The notes below the pieces were generated by a model. That model saw only the letters and a list, made by a program, of their open reading frames with translations. It was not told where the DNA came from and made no database searches. DNA of 64,000 bases. It comes from CAIWHR01 sp963717695 (GTDB lineage Bacteria > Pseudomonadota > Gammaproteobacteria > Burkholderiales > Casimicrobiaceae). The stretch lies in NCBI GenBank assembly GCA_963717695.1, contig CAVQWR010000005.1:54919-118918 (forward strand), read 5' to 3'. Below are positions 10,155 to 19,327 of the stretch, piece by piece (within the stretch, counting starts at the first letter, position 1; each line of letters opens with the position of its first letter). The position numbers were made by a program, and so were the translations under genes.

Positions 10155-11388
10155 CCAGGCCGCCACGTCGACGCTGGCTCCGGCGCGCGCCTTCCAGGCG
10201 TTCCGCGCGCTGGGCGCACTGCCGGCGCATCCGCGCACGATGCCGCTCTACGACGCGTCGCTCGCGTGGACGGCCGGACTCCTCCTCGCGATCGGGCTCG
10301 TGATGGTCTACTCGGCCTCGATCGCGATGGCCGAGGCGTCGCCATTCACCGGTTCCCGGGCGTGGTACTTCCTCGTGCGCCACGCCGCGTTCCTCGGCAT
10401 CGGACTCGTCGCTGCGGTGCTCGCGTTCCAGGTGCCGCTCAAGGTGCTGCACAAGCTCGCGCCGCTCCTGTTCATCGTCTGCGCGGCGATGCTGATCCTC
10501 GTGCTCGTTCCCGGCATCGGCAAGTCGGTCAACGGCAGCCGGCGCTGGCTGTCGCTGTTCGTCATCAACCTGCAGCCCTCGGAATTCATGAAGCTCGCCG
10601 TCGTGCTCTACGCGGCGAGCTACTCGGTGCGCAAGGCCGCGTTCCTGCACGCGCAGCAGCCGATGCGCCAGACGCTGGTCAAGGGCTTCCTGCCGCTGTT
10701 CGGCGTCATGGTCGCGACCGGCGGGCTGCTGCTGCTCGAGCCCGACTTCGGCGCATTCGTCGTCATCGTCGCCATCGCATTCGGCATCCTGTTCCTCGGC
10801 GGACTCGACTGGCGCCTGTTCCTCGGTCTCCTGCTGCTGCTGCCGATCGGGCTCTCCGCCATTCTCGTCGCGGCGCCGTACCGGCTGCAGCGCCTCACCG
10901 CATTCCTCGATCCGTGGTCGGATCCGTTCGGCAAGGGCTACCAGCTGTCGCACGCGCTGATCGCATTCGGACGCGGCGAGTGGTTCGGCGTCGGGCTGGG
11001 ATCGAGCGTCGAGAAGCTCCTCTACCTTCCCGAAGCGCACACCGACTTCCTGCTCGCCGTGATTGCCGAGGAACTCGGCTTCGTGGGCGTCGCCGTCGTC
11101 ATCGGGCTCTTCGTCTGGCTCCTGGTCCGCGCGTATGCGATCAGCCGGCAGGCCGCGCGCCTCGAGCGGCCGTTCTCCGCGCTCGTCGCGCAGGGAATCG
11201 GCGTCTGGATCGGCGTGCAGACGTTCATCAACATCGGCGTCAACATGGGCGTGCTGCCGACGAAGGGCCTCACGCTGCCGCTGCTGTCGTTCGGCGGCTC
11301 GGGCATCGTCACTAACGCCGTCGCGATCGCGATCCTGCTCCGCGTCGATTACGAAAATCGCAGGCTGCTTAGAGGATTCGCCGAATGA
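10147..11388 (+). CDS. ftsW: Lipid II polymerase / cell division protein FtsW
   Basis: SEDS-family membrane glycosyltransferase that polymerises septal lipid II together with FtsI. It has 413 residues with about ten hydrophobic segments and the family motifs NGSRRWL, LQPSEFMKLA, LLEPDFGA, GYQLSHALIAFGRG, EAHTDFLLAVIAEELG and LPLLSFGGSG. The frame is intact; it is the first dcw gene after the error-rich tract. The ATG lies inside the murD 3' end. The stop TGA is in GGATTCGCCGAATGA, a sequence that recurs imperfectly just before murG. Confidence 0.95.
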   Translation: MRDQAATSTLAPARAFQAFRALGALPAHPRTMPLYDASLAWTAGLLLAIGLVMVYSASIAMAEASPFTGSRAWYFLVRHAAFLGIGLVAAVLAFQVPLKVLHKLAPLLFIVCAAMLILVLVPGIGKSVNGSRRWLSLFVINLQPSEFMKLAVVLYAASYSVRKAAFLHAQQPMRQTLVKGFLPLFGVMVATGGLLLLEPDFGAFVVIVAIAFGILFLGGLDWRLFLGLLLLLPIGLSAILVAAPYRLQRLTAFLDPWSDPFGKGYQLSHALIAFGRGEWFGVGLGSSVEKLLYLPEAHTDFLLAVIAEELGFVGVAVVIGLFVWLLVRAYAISRQAARLERPFSALVAQGIGVWIGVQTFINIGVNMGVLPTKGLTLPLLSFGGSGIVTNAVAIAILLRVDYENRRLLRGFAE

Positions 11389-11504
11389 GCCGCGTATTGC
11401 CTGCGGTTTCGGCGAAGGCTCACTTGCACGCAGTGCAAGTGAAGGCCGCGAATGCGGCCGGCCGGAGCCAAAATCGCCCCATCCTCCGGGGCTTCGCGGA
11501 ATGA
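11374..11504. repeat. Insertion-like element between ftsW and murG flanked by imperfect 15-base direct repeats
   Basis: GGATTCGCCGAATGA (11374-11388, the end of ftsW) recurs with two differences as GGCTTCGCGGAATGA (11490-11504, including the murG ATG). The 101 bases between hold a perfect 9-base inverted repeat, CACTTGCAC and GTGCAAGTG around a 3-base loop (about 11422-11442), and GC-rich palindromic DNA. Other dcw junctions overlap or nearly touch, so this looks like a small non-coding repeat, inserted with duplication, that split an ATGA-type ftsW/murG overlap. No transposase or coding frame is present. Whether the sequence is a genomic repeat family cannot be told from one copy. Confidence 0.55.
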
Positions 11505-12586
11505 CCGGGACTGTGATGATCACGACCGGCGGAACGGGTGGCCACGTATTTCCGGGACTTGCGGTCGCGGAGAAGCTCGCCGCGCGCGGCACGCGGGTGT
11601 TCTGGCTCGGCACGCGCGACGGCATCGAAGCGAAGCTCGTGCCGCAGCACGGCGTCGAATTCGAGGGCATCACGTTCGGCGGCATCCGCGGCAAGGGGTG
11701 GAAGAAGCTGCTGCTTGGACCGTTCTCGCTGCTCGGCGCATGCTGGCAGAGCCGCACGATCATCCGTCGTCGCGCGCCCGACGTCGTGCTGGGCTTCGGC
11801 GGATTCGTCTCGTTCCCCGGTGCGCTGATGGGCGTCGCGGCCGGCAAGCCGCTCGCGCTGCACGATGCCAACGCGGTGGCCGGCCTCGCCAACCGTGTGC
11901 TCGCGTACGGCGCCGACAGGATCCTGCTGGGCTTCCCCGACGCGATGCGCGGGCGCCATGCGGCGAAGGTCGAATGGGTCGGAAATCCGCTGCGCGATGC
12001 GATCGGGCGCATTCCGGCGCCGGAGAACCGCTTCGCCGGGCGCAGCGGCCCGTTGCGGCTCCTCGTCGTCGGCGGCAGCCTCGGCGCCGCGGCGCTGAAC
12101 GAGTGCGTCCCTGCGGCGCTCGCGCTGCTGCCCGAGGATCGTCGGCCCGTCGTTGTCCATCAGGCGGGCGAAAGGCACATCGACACGTTGCGCGCCGCGT
12201 ATCGGGCCGCCGGCGTGACCGCCGAATGCGTGGCGTTCATCGACGACATGGCAGCGCGCTACACCGACGCCGACCTCGTGCTCGCGCGCGGCGGCGCGAT
12301 CACCGTTGCGGAACTCGCCGCCGCCGGCGTGGGCTCGATCATCGTGCCGCTCCCCGGGGCGATCGCCGACGAGCAGACGGCGAACGGCCGGTTTCTCGTC
12401 GCCGCGGGCGCCGCGATCATGGTGCCTCAGGCCGAGCTTTCGCCGCAGAGCCTCGCGTCGCAGCTGCAGTCGCTGTCCCGCGAAGCGCTGCTCGCGATGG
12501 CGCTCGCCGCACGCAGGACCGCACGGATCGGCGCCGCCGAGCGCGTGGCCGACATCTGCATCGCGCTCGGAGGCCGCGCGCGATGA
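11501..12586 (+). CDS. murG: UDP-GlcNAc:lipid I N-acetylglucosaminyltransferase MurG
   Basis: GT28 enzyme that converts lipid I to lipid II at the inner face of the membrane. The N-terminal glycine loop is TGGTGGHVFPGLA; GFGGFVSFPGALMG, the acceptor-side HDANAVAGLANR (often HEQNA in homologues), VGGSLGA and the donor-binding ARGGAITVAEL follow. Length is 361 residues, as usual. ATG 11501 is preferred because MTGTVMI matches the common MxxTLMI start; a second ATG is at 11516. The upstream junction is disturbed by the 11374-11504 repeat. The stop overlaps the murC start. Confidence 0.94.
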   Translation: MTGTVMITTGGTGGHVFPGLAVAEKLAARGTRVFWLGTRDGIEAKLVPQHGVEFEGITFGGIRGKGWKKLLLGPFSLLGACWQSRTIIRRRAPDVVLGFGGFVSFPGALMGVAAGKPLALHDANAVAGLANRVLAYGADRILLGFPDAMRGRHAAKVEWVGNPLRDAIGRIPAPENRFAGRSGPLRLLVVGGSLGAAALNECVPAALALLPEDRRPVVVHQAGERHIDTLRAAYRAAGVTAECVAFIDDMAARYTDADLVLARGGAITVAELAAAGVGSIIVPLPGAIADEQTANGRFLVAAGAAIMVPQAELSPQSLASQLQSLSREALLAMALAARRTARIGAAERVADICIALGGRAR

Positions 12587-13968
12587 AGCACAAGGTGAAA
12601 TGCATCCATTTCGTCGGCATCGGCGGCGCCGGGATGAGCGGCATCGCCGAAGTGCTGGCAACACAGGGCTACGCGGTGTCGGGATCGGACCTCGCCGCCA
12701 GCGCCGTCACCAAGCGGCTCGCCGGCCTCGGCATTGCGATATCCATCAAACATGCGGCGACCAATGTCGCCACTGCCGACGTCGTGGTCGTGTCGACCGC
12801 GGTGGCCGCGGACAATCCCGAGGTCGTCGCGGCGCGCGCCCGCGGCGTGCCCGTGGTGCCGCGCGCGCTGATGCTGGCCGAGCTGATGCGGCTGAAAACG
12901 GCCATCGCAGTCGCCGGAAGCCATGGCAAGACGACGACGACCAGTCTCATCGCGTCGGTGCTGGCCGAAGGCGGGCTCGATCCGACGTTCGTGATCGGCG
13001 GGCGGCTGCTGTCGGCGGGCGCCAATGCGCGGCTCGGCCGCGGCGACTTCCTGGTCGCCGAGGCCGACGAATCCGATGCCTCGTTCCTCTACCTGTCTCC
13101 GGCGATGGCGGTCATCACCAACATCGACGCCGACCACATGGAGAGCTACGACCACGACTTCGAGAAATTGAAGCGCGCGTTCGTCGACTTCGCGCAGCGG
13201 CTGCCTTTCTACGGCGTCGTCGTCATGTGCACCGACGACGCCAACGTGCGCGACATCGCGCCGTCGATCGCCAAGTCGATCACGACCTACGGCCTCGACG
13301 AAGGCGCGCACCTCCGCGCGATCGACGTCGTCAACGTCGGAGGGCGGATGCACTTCACGGCCTGCGCAGCCGGCGCGCGCGATCTGAAGGTCGAGCTGAA
13401 TCTCCCCGGCGTGCACAACGTGCGCAATGCGCTCGCCGCGATCGCGATCGGCCGCCAGGTGGGCGTCGACGATGCGGCGATCGCCCGGGCGCTCGCCGAA
13501 TTCCGCGGCGTCGGGCGGCGCTTCCAGCGCCACGGCGACGTGAAGCTCGCCGCGGGCGGCAGCTACACGCTGATCGACGACTATGGTCACCACCCGGTGG
13601 AAATGGCGGCGACGATTGACGCGGTGCGCGGCAGCTTTCCCGGTCGCCGCGTGGTGCTCGCGTTCCAGCCACATCGCTACACACGCACGCGTGACCTCTT
13701 CGAGGACTTCGTGCGCGTGCTTTCGACCGTCGACGCGCTCCTCCTTACCGAGGTCTATCCCGCGGGCGAGGCACCGATCGTGGCGGCCGATGGCCGCGCG
13801 CTGGTGCGCGCCGTGCGCATCGCGGGGCGGGTCGAGCCGGTGTTCGTGGAGGCGATCGCGGACGTGCCCGCCGCACTCGCGGCGCTCGTGGCGGATGGCG
13901 ACGTCGTCGTCACGATGGGCGCGGGTTCGATCGGACAGGTGCCGGCGATGCTGGGGGGCAGCGCATGA
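12583..13968 (+). CDS. murC: UDP-N-acetylmuramate:L-alanine ligase MurC
   Basis: ATP-dependent addition of L-Ala to UDP-MurNAc, the first Mur ligase step. It contains HFVGIGGAGMSGIAE (UDP-binding Rossmann loop), AGSHGKTTTTSL (ATP loop), EADESDASFL, NIDADHMESYD, LPGVHNVRNALAA and DDYGHHPVEMAAT. At 461 residues it has normal length and no frameshift. It starts at ATG 12583 overlapping the murG stop. A gap of about 100 bases separates it from murB, the longest coding gap in the Mur part of the cluster apart from the ftsW-murG insertion. Confidence 0.96.
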   Translation: MKHKVKCIHFVGIGGAGMSGIAEVLATQGYAVSGSDLAASAVTKRLAGLGIAISIKHAATNVATADVVVVSTAVAADNPEVVAARARGVPVVPRALMLAELMRLKTAIAVAGSHGKTTTTSLIASVLAEGGLDPTFVIGGRLLSAGANARLGRGDFLVAEADESDASFLYLSPAMAVITNIDADHMESYDHDFEKLKRAFVDFAQRLPFYGVVVMCTDDANVRDIAPSIAKSITTYGLDEGAHLRAIDVVNVGGRMHFTACAAGARDLKVELNLPGVHNVRNALAAIAIGRQVGVDDAAIARALAEFRGVGRRFQRHGDVKLAAGGSYTLIDDYGHHPVEMAATIDAVRGSFPGRRVVLAFQPHRYTRTRDLFEDFVRVLSTVDALLLTEVYPAGEAPIVAADGRALVRAVRIAGRVEPVFVEAIADVPAALAALVADGDVVVTMGAGSIGQVPAMLGGSA

Positions 13969-14068
13969 GAGCGGCGGGCGAAGCCAAGGCCCGAAGGGCG
14001 CGTCGCCGCCCGATTGCGCGCGCCCGATGTGCGAGTGGTCGGTTGTCGAGCGCGTCCAAGGAGGGCGC

Positions 14069-14989
14069 ATGATGATGACCGAACCGCGCGCAATGACGGG
14101 ACTGCGTGGCACGCTGGAGCACGATGCGTCGCTCGCGCGCTACACGAGCTGGCGCTGCGGCGGACGGGCCGACCAGGTGTACTTTCCTGCCGACCGCGAC
14201 GATCTTGGCACATTCATCGGACAGCTCGACCCGAGTGCGCCGCTCGCGGTGATCGGACTCGGCAGCAACCTGCTGGTGCGCGACGGTGGTGTGCGCGGCA
14301 CCGTCGTCGTGCTGCACGCGGCGCTCAACACGCTGACGCTCGCGGACGGCGGCCTGATCTACGCGGAGGCCGGGGTGGCGAGCCCCAAGCTCGCGCGCTT
14401 TGCGGCGATGCACGGCAGGGCGGAGGCGGAGTTCCTCGCCGGCATTCCGGGCACCGTCGGCGGCGCGCTCGCGATGAACGCCGGCTGCTACGGCGGCGAA
14501 ACCTGGCGCTACGTGCGCGAGGTCGAAGTGCTGACGCGCACGAGCGCCTTCGAGCGACGCCTTCCGGGCGCCTATGCGATCGGGTACCGGTCGGTGCGGC
14601 GCGCCGACGGCGCGCCGCCCGACGGAATGTTCACGGCGGCGTGGTTCGCGTTTCCAGCCGGGGATTCGACTGCGGCGCGGGCACGCATTTCCGAGTTCCT
14701 GAAGCGGCGCATTGCGACGCAGCCGCTCGACCTTCCCAACGCCGGAAGCGTGTTCCGCAATCCGGAGGGCGACCACGCCGCGCGCCTGATCGAGAGCTGC
14801 GGCCTCAAGGGCTATGCGATCGGCGGTGCGCGGATTTCCGAGAAGCATGCCAATTTCATCGTCAATCCCGGCGGCCTCGGCACCGCTGCCGACATCGAGG
14901 CGATCATCGCGCACGTCCGCGCCACCGTGCAGCAGAAGACCGGCATCGCGCTCGAGACCGAAGTCCGTGTGATCGGTGAGAAGGCATGA
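14069..14989 (+). CDS. murB: UDP-N-acetylenolpyruvoylglucosamine reductase MurB
   Basis: FAD- and NADPH-dependent reductase completing UDP-MurNAc synthesis. It has the FAD-binding N-terminus (TSWRCGGRADQVYFP, GLGSNLLVRDGGVRG), AGIPGTVGGALAMNAGCYGGE, the conserved GYRSVRR tyrosine region, and C-terminal PNAGSVFRNP, LIESCGLKGYAIGGARIS and HANFIVN. The pattern fits the shorter type I/II group of about 300 residues. Three consecutive ATG codons (14069, 14072, 14075) follow AAGGAGGG at 14058-14065; spacing favours the second or third, so the true protein may be one or two residues shorter. The stop overlaps the ddl ATG. Confidence 0.94.
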   Translation: MMMTEPRAMTGLRGTLEHDASLARYTSWRCGGRADQVYFPADRDDLGTFIGQLDPSAPLAVIGLGSNLLVRDGGVRGTVVVLHAALNTLTLADGGLIYAEAGVASPKLARFAAMHGRAEAEFLAGIPGTVGGALAMNAGCYGGETWRYVREVEVLTRTSAFERRLPGAYAIGYRSVRRADGAPPDGMFTAAWFAFPAGDSTAARARISEFLKRRIATQPLDLPNAGSVFRNPEGDHAARLIESCGLKGYAIGGARISEKHANFIVNPGGLGTAADIEAIIAHVRATVQQKTGIALETEVRVIGEKA

Positions 14990-15903
14990 GCGAATTCGGC
15001 AAAGTTGCAGTTCTCATGGGCGGCCCGTCGGCGGAGCGCGAGGTGTCTCTCATGTCCGGCAATGGCGTCCTGACGGCGCTTCGGTCGAAAGGCGTGGACG
15101 CCCACGCGTTCGATCCGGCCGAGCGCGACCTCTGGGACCTGAAGCGCGAAGGCTTCGCCCGCGTGTTCATCGCGCTGCACGGACGCTTCGGCGAGGACGG
15201 CACGGTGCAGGGCGCGCTGGAGACGCTGAAGATTCCGTACACCGGCAGCGGCGTGATGGCGTCGGCGCTGGCGATGGACAAGTGGCGGACGAAGCTCATC
15301 TGGGAAGCGCGCGGGATTCCGACGCCGCGCTACCGGATCGCCGACGCTTCGACCGACTGGATGCGCGTCGTCGCCGAACTCGGCCTGCCGCTCATCGTGA
15401 AGCCGGCGCGCGAGGGCTCGACGATCGGCCTCACCAAGGTGACCGGCGTCGACCACAACGAACTGGCGCTCGCGTATGCCGAAGCGGCGAAGCACGACGA
15501 TCTCGTGCTGATCGAGGAATTCGTCGCCGGCATCGAGGTGACCGCGGCGATCCTCAACGGCGTCGCGCTGCCGCTCATCCGGATCGAGGCGCCCCACGGC
15601 AACTACGACTATCACGCCAAATATTTCTCCGACGAGACCAAGTACTTCTGCCCGAGCGGGCTGCCCGAGGCGAAGGAGCGGGAAATCCAGGCGCGCTCGC
15701 TCGCCGCGTTCGAGATCGTCGGCTGCAGCGGCTGGGGCCGGCTCGACGCGATCCTGCGTTCCGACGGAACGTTCCAGTTCCTCGAGGTGAACACGTCGCC
15801 CGGAATGACCGGACATTCGCTGGTGCCGATGGCAGCCAAGGTCGCCGGCATCGGGTTTCCCGAGCTTTGCGTCGAGATCCTGCGGAGCGCGCATGTGGGA
15901 TGA
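14986..15903 (+). CDS. ddl: D-alanine:D-alanine ligase Ddl
   Basis: ATP-grasp enzyme that makes the D-Ala-D-Ala used by MurF. It shows GGPSAEREVSLMSG, FIALHGRFGEDGTVQG, YTGSGVMASALAMDK, VKPAREGSTIGLTKV, the YDYHAKYFS loop and the metal-binding end LEVNTSPGMTGHSLVP. Length is 305 residues with no break. The start overlaps the murB stop and the end overlaps ftsQ by 11 bases. As the dcw-linked copy it corresponds to DdlB. Confidence 0.96.
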   Translation: MSEFGKVAVLMGGPSAEREVSLMSGNGVLTALRSKGVDAHAFDPAERDLWDLKREGFARVFIALHGRFGEDGTVQGALETLKIPYTGSGVMASALAMDKWRTKLIWEARGIPTPRYRIADASTDWMRVVAELGLPLIVKPAREGSTIGLTKVTGVDHNELALAYAEAAKHDDLVLIEEFVAGIEVTAAILNGVALPLIRIEAPHGNYDYHAKYFSDETKYFCPSGLPEAKEREIQARSLAAFEIVGCSGWGRLDAILRSDGTFQFLEVNTSPGMTGHSLVPMAAKVAGIGFPELCVEILRSAHVG

Positions 15904-16639
15904 CACGCGCCAGCTGAACATGGCCGCGGGCGGCATTGCGCTGATCGCGCTCTGCCTCCTCGCGTGGGGCGGGCTCGCGTGGCTCGCACGCCAGCCGGTG
16001 TTCGCGTTGCGCGAGGTCGTCGTGACGACGCCGCTGACCCGGGTCAGCCCGGCGCACGTCGAAGCGGTGATCCGCGACGAGTTCGCGGGAACGCTCTTCA
16101 CGCTGGATCTCGTCCGCGCCCGCACCGCGCTCTCGCGCGTCGCATGGGTGCGCTCCGTGGCGCTGCGCCGGCAGGCGCCGGCGAAGCTCGAGGTCGCGAT
16201 CGAGGAGCACGTGCCGCTCGCGCGCTGGAACGACAGCGGGCTCGTCAACAGCGAAGGCGAAGTCTTCGTCGCCGACTACGACGGCGACCTGCCGCAGTTC
16301 GACGCGCCCGACGGCCGCTCGGCCGAGGTGACCGCGCGCTACCGCGAATGGAGCGATCTGCTGGCGCCACTGGCGCTCGCGGTGCAGCAGGTGGCGCTGT
16401 CGGCGCGCGGCGCATGGCATCTGCGCGTCGCCGGCGGCGCGTCGCCGCTCGCGATCGAGCTGGGCCGCGATGATCCGTCGCAGCGGCTCGCCCGGTTCGT
16501 CGCGGCCTACAAGGGAACGGTCGGTGCGCTGGCGCGCGCCGGCACGAGGATCGATCGCGTCGATCTGCGCTACCGCAACGGCTTCGCGGCGCGGGTGCCG
16601 GGGCTCCCCGAACTGCCGGCGCGCAAGACCACGGGATGA
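15893..16639 (+). CDS. ftsQ: Cell division protein FtsQ
   Basis: Bitopic divisome protein linking early and late division proteins and binding FtsL/FtsB. Residues 1-10 are cytoplasmic, about 11-32 form one membrane segment (GGIALIALCLLAWGGLAWLA), then the POTRA domain (FALREVVVTTPLTRVS, the region ending WVRSVALRRQAPAKLEVAIEE) and a beta domain with DLRYRNGFAARVPG near the end. At 248 residues it is in the usual range. It overlaps ddl by 11 bases; the ftsA ATG is 48 bases downstream. Confidence 0.93.
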   Translation: MWDDTRQLNMAAGGIALIALCLLAWGGLAWLARQPVFALREVVVTTPLTRVSPAHVEAVIRDEFAGTLFTLDLVRARTALSRVAWVRSVALRRQAPAKLEVAIEEHVPLARWNDSGLVNSEGEVFVADYDGDLPQFDAPDGRSAEVTARYREWSDLLAPLALAVQQVALSARGAWHLRVAGGASPLAIELGRDDPSQRLARFVAAYKGTVGALARAGTRIDRVDLRYRNGFAARVPGLPELPARKTTG

Positions 16640-16687
16640 GCGGGCGATGACGACGCGCACAACGCAATGCGGCAACGGGAAGGTGAG

Positions 16688-17920
16688 ATGGTGAAAGACG
16701 CAAAGAACGTGATCGTGGGGCTCGACATCGGCACGTCGAAGATCGTCGCGATCGTGGCCGAGGTGACGCCCGACGACGGGCTCAACATCATCGGCCTCGG
16801 CACGCAGCCGTCGCGCGGCCTGCGCCGCGGCGTCGTCGTCAACATCGAGGCGACGATGGCGTCGATCCAGCGCGTGCTGGAGGAGGCCGAACTGATGGCG
16901 GACTGCCGGATCACCGAGGTCTACACCGGAGTGGCCGGCAGCCACATCAAGAGCCTCAACTCGAGCGGGATGGTCGCGATCAAGGAGAAGGAGGTCACGC
17001 AGGCCGACATCGACCGCGTCGTCGAGACGGCGAAGGCGATCGCGATCCCGAACGACCAGCAGATCCTGCACATCATCCCGCAGGAATTCATCATCGACGG
17101 GCAGGAGGACGTGCGCGAGCCGCTCGGGATGAGCGGCGTGCGGCTCGAGGTCAAGGTGCACATCGTCACCGGCGCCGTCTCGGCGGTCGAGAACATCGTC
17201 AAGTGCGTGCGCCGCTGCGGCCTTGAGGTGAAGGACGTGATCCTGCAGCCGCTCGCCTCCGCGATCGCGGTGCTGAACGACGACGAGAAGGAGTTGGGCG
17301 TGTGCCTCATCGACATCGGCGGCGGCACGACGGACCTCGCGGTGTTCGCCAACGGCGCGATCCGGCACACGTCGGTGATCCCCATCGCCGGCGACCAGGT
17401 GACCAACGACATCGCGATGACGCTGCGCACGCCGACCAAGGAGGCCGAGGAGCTGAAGCTGCGCCACGGCTGCGCGCTGCGGCAGCTGGCCGGCGCCAAC
17501 GACATCATCGAGGTGCCCGGCGTGGGCGACCGGCCGCCGCGCACGCTGTCGCGGCAGACGCTCGCGGAGGTGATCGAGCCGCGCATCGAGGAGCTCTACA
17601 CGCTGGTGCAGGCGGAGCTGCGGCGTTCGGGATTCGAGGAGCTGCTGTCGTCGGGAATCGTGCTGACCGGAGGCACGGCACTCCTCGGCGGCATGACGGA
17701 GCTCGGCGAGGAAGTCTTCCACCTGCCGGTGCGGATCGGCATCCCGGCGTACGTCGGCGGGCTCGCCGACGTCGTGCGCAGCCCGCGCTATGCAACGGCC
17801 GTCGGGCTCCTGCTCGAAGGCCGCACCCAGTATCTGCGCGATCGCGACTCGCGCGCCCAGTCGACGGGACTGGGCGGCGTCGCGACGCGCATGAAGCAAT
17901 GGTTCAAGGCGAATTTCTAG
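16688..17920 (+). CDS. ftsA: Cell division protein FtsA
   Basis: Actin-like ATPase that tethers FtsZ to the membrane. It contains GLDIGTSKIVAIVAEV (phosphate 1), CLIDIGGGTTDLAVF (phosphate 2), ILTGGTALLGG-type adenosine motif (IVLTGGTALLGGM), and a C-terminal amphipathic tail (TRMKQWFKANF) that anchors the protein. ATG 16688 is chosen over 16667 because MVKDAKNVIVGLD matches the usual start and AAGG lies 4 bases upstream. It has 410 residues. ftsZ follows after about 100 bases with its own strong ribosome site. Confidence 0.95.
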   Translation: MVKDAKNVIVGLDIGTSKIVAIVAEVTPDDGLNIIGLGTQPSRGLRRGVVVNIEATMASIQRVLEEAELMADCRITEVYTGVAGSHIKSLNSSGMVAIKEKEVTQADIDRVVETAKAIAIPNDQQILHIIPQEFIIDGQEDVREPLGMSGVRLEVKVHIVTGAVSAVENIVKCVRRCGLEVKDVILQPLASAIAVLNDDEKELGVCLIDIGGGTTDLAVFANGAIRHTSVIPIAGDQVTNDIAMTLRTPTKEAEELKLRHGCALRQLAGANDIIEVPGVGDRPPRTLSRQTLAEVIEPRIEELYTLVQAELRRSGFEELLSSGIVLTGGTALLGGMTELGEEVFHLPVRIGIPAYVGGLADVVRSPRYATAVGLLLEGRTQYLRDRDSRAQSTGLGGVATRMKQWFKANF

Positions 17921-18024
17921 GGACACGAGAAAAAACGGCGAACGAGTGAATGGCATCGTCAGCGAAATGCACGCAGGCATCTGAAATCCGACATCTCCAC
18001 GTTTGACAGGAAAGGAATCACACC

Positions 18025-19200
18025 ATGTTCGAAATCATCGACCAAACCCCGCAGGAAGGGGCGATCATCAAAGTCATCGGCGTTGGCGGCTGCGGCGGCA
18101 ACGCCGTCGAGCACATGATCGGACGCGGCCTCTCGGGGGTCGAGTTCATCAGCGCCAACACCGACGCGCAGGCGCTGCGCCGGTCGACGGCACGCGTGCA
18201 GCTGCAGCTTGGCAGTTCACTCACGCGTGGCCTCGGCGCGGGCGCCAAGCCGGAAATCGGCCGCGACGCGGCAAACGAGGATCGCGACCGCATCGCCGAG
18301 CTGATCGACGGCGCGGACATGCTCTTCATCACGGCCGGCATGGGCGGTGGCACCGGCACCGGCGCGGCGCCGGTCATCGCCGACATCGCGAAGAGCCTCA
18401 ACATCCTGACCGTCGCGGTGGTCACGCGGCCGTTCGGGTTCGAGGGCAAGCGGCAGAAGGTCGCGCAGATGGGGATCGACGAGCTCGGCAAGAAGGTCGA
18501 CTCGCTGATCATCATCCCGAACGACAAGCTGATGGAAGTTCTGGGCGAGGACGTCTCGGTGCTCGACGCCTACGCCGCCGCGAACGACGTACTGCATGGC
18601 GCGGTGTCGGGGATCGCCGAGGTGATCAACAACCCGGGTCTCGTCAACGTCGACTTCGCCGACGTGCGCACCGTGATGGGCGAAGTCGGCATGGCGATGA
18701 TGGGATCGGCGACGCACACCGGCAGCGACCGTGCGCGCCTCGCGGCGGAAGCGGCGGTGAAGAGCCCGCTGCTGGAGGACGTCAACCTGCTCGGCGCGCG
18801 TGGCGTTCTCGTCAACATCACGGCGTCCGCCGGCCTGCGGATGAAGGAGTACCACGAGGTGATGAACACGATCAAGGAGTTCACCGCCGAGGACGCGATG
18901 GTGATCGTCGGCACCGTGATCGACGACGAGATGGAGGACCGGCTGCGCGTGACGATGGTCGCCACGGGATTGGGCGCCGCGAACGCGAAGCAGCAGCGCA
19001 CGCCCAACATCGCGCTCGTCGAGTCCGCGGTCGCGCTCCAGCGCACGGGGACGGACAATATCGGCATGACCGCGGCGCCCAACTACGACGACCTCGATCA
19101 GCCGGCGGTCGTGCGGCGCGGTCGGGCACCGACGGCGCGGACCGCGCCCGCGATCGATGCGGCGGAGATTCCGGCATTCCTGCGCAAGCAGGCGGATTGA
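18025..19200 (+). CDS. ftsZ: Cell division GTPase FtsZ
   Basis: Tubulin-like GTPase that forms the Z ring. It shows GVGGCGGNAVEHM, the GTP signature GMGGGTGTGAAPVIA (about residues 105-119), the T7-loop region NVDFADVRTVM, and the C-terminal conserved peptide IPAFLRKQAD that binds FtsA and ZapD. At 391 residues its linker is short, as in other betaproteobacteria. GGAAAGGA lies just upstream of the ATG. The partner zapD is encoded at 37.8-38.6 kb. Confidence 0.97.
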   Translation: MFEIIDQTPQEGAIIKVIGVGGCGGNAVEHMIGRGLSGVEFISANTDAQALRRSTARVQLQLGSSLTRGLGAGAKPEIGRDAANEDRDRIAELIDGADMLFITAGMGGGTGTGAAPVIADIAKSLNILTVAVVTRPFGFEGKRQKVAQMGIDELGKKVDSLIIIPNDKLMEVLGEDVSVLDAYAAANDVLHGAVSGIAEVINNPGLVNVDFADVRTVMGEVGMAMMGSATHTGSDRARLAAEAAVKSPLLEDVNLLGARGVLVNITASAGLRMKEYHEVMNTIKEFTAEDAMVIVGTVIDDEMEDRLRVTMVATGLGAANAKQQRTPNIALVESAVALQRTGTDNIGMTAAPNYDDLDQPAVVRRGRAPTARTAPAIDAAEIPAFLRKQAD

Positions 19201-19327
19201 ATGGAGGCAGCGCGGGTCCAAGGGGCATGCTGCACTGCGGCGCCGGCGTCGCCCCCGATCCGCGCATTGTGGTAGTATTCGCAGTTAAGCCCTTGAGGTG
19301 ACAAGGAAAAGACCCGCGGTGCACGTG

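Noticed and set aside
13969..14068. Murc-murB spacer as a second copy of the ftsW-murG insertion
   Set aside because: Compared by eye, the two spacers share no hairpin or flanking repeat; the murB spacer only carries the strong ribosome site.
15575..17980. Minus-strand open frame of 801 codons opposite ddl-ftsQ-ftsA
   Set aside because: Antisense artefact of GC-rich codon use; no ribosome site or recognisable domain.
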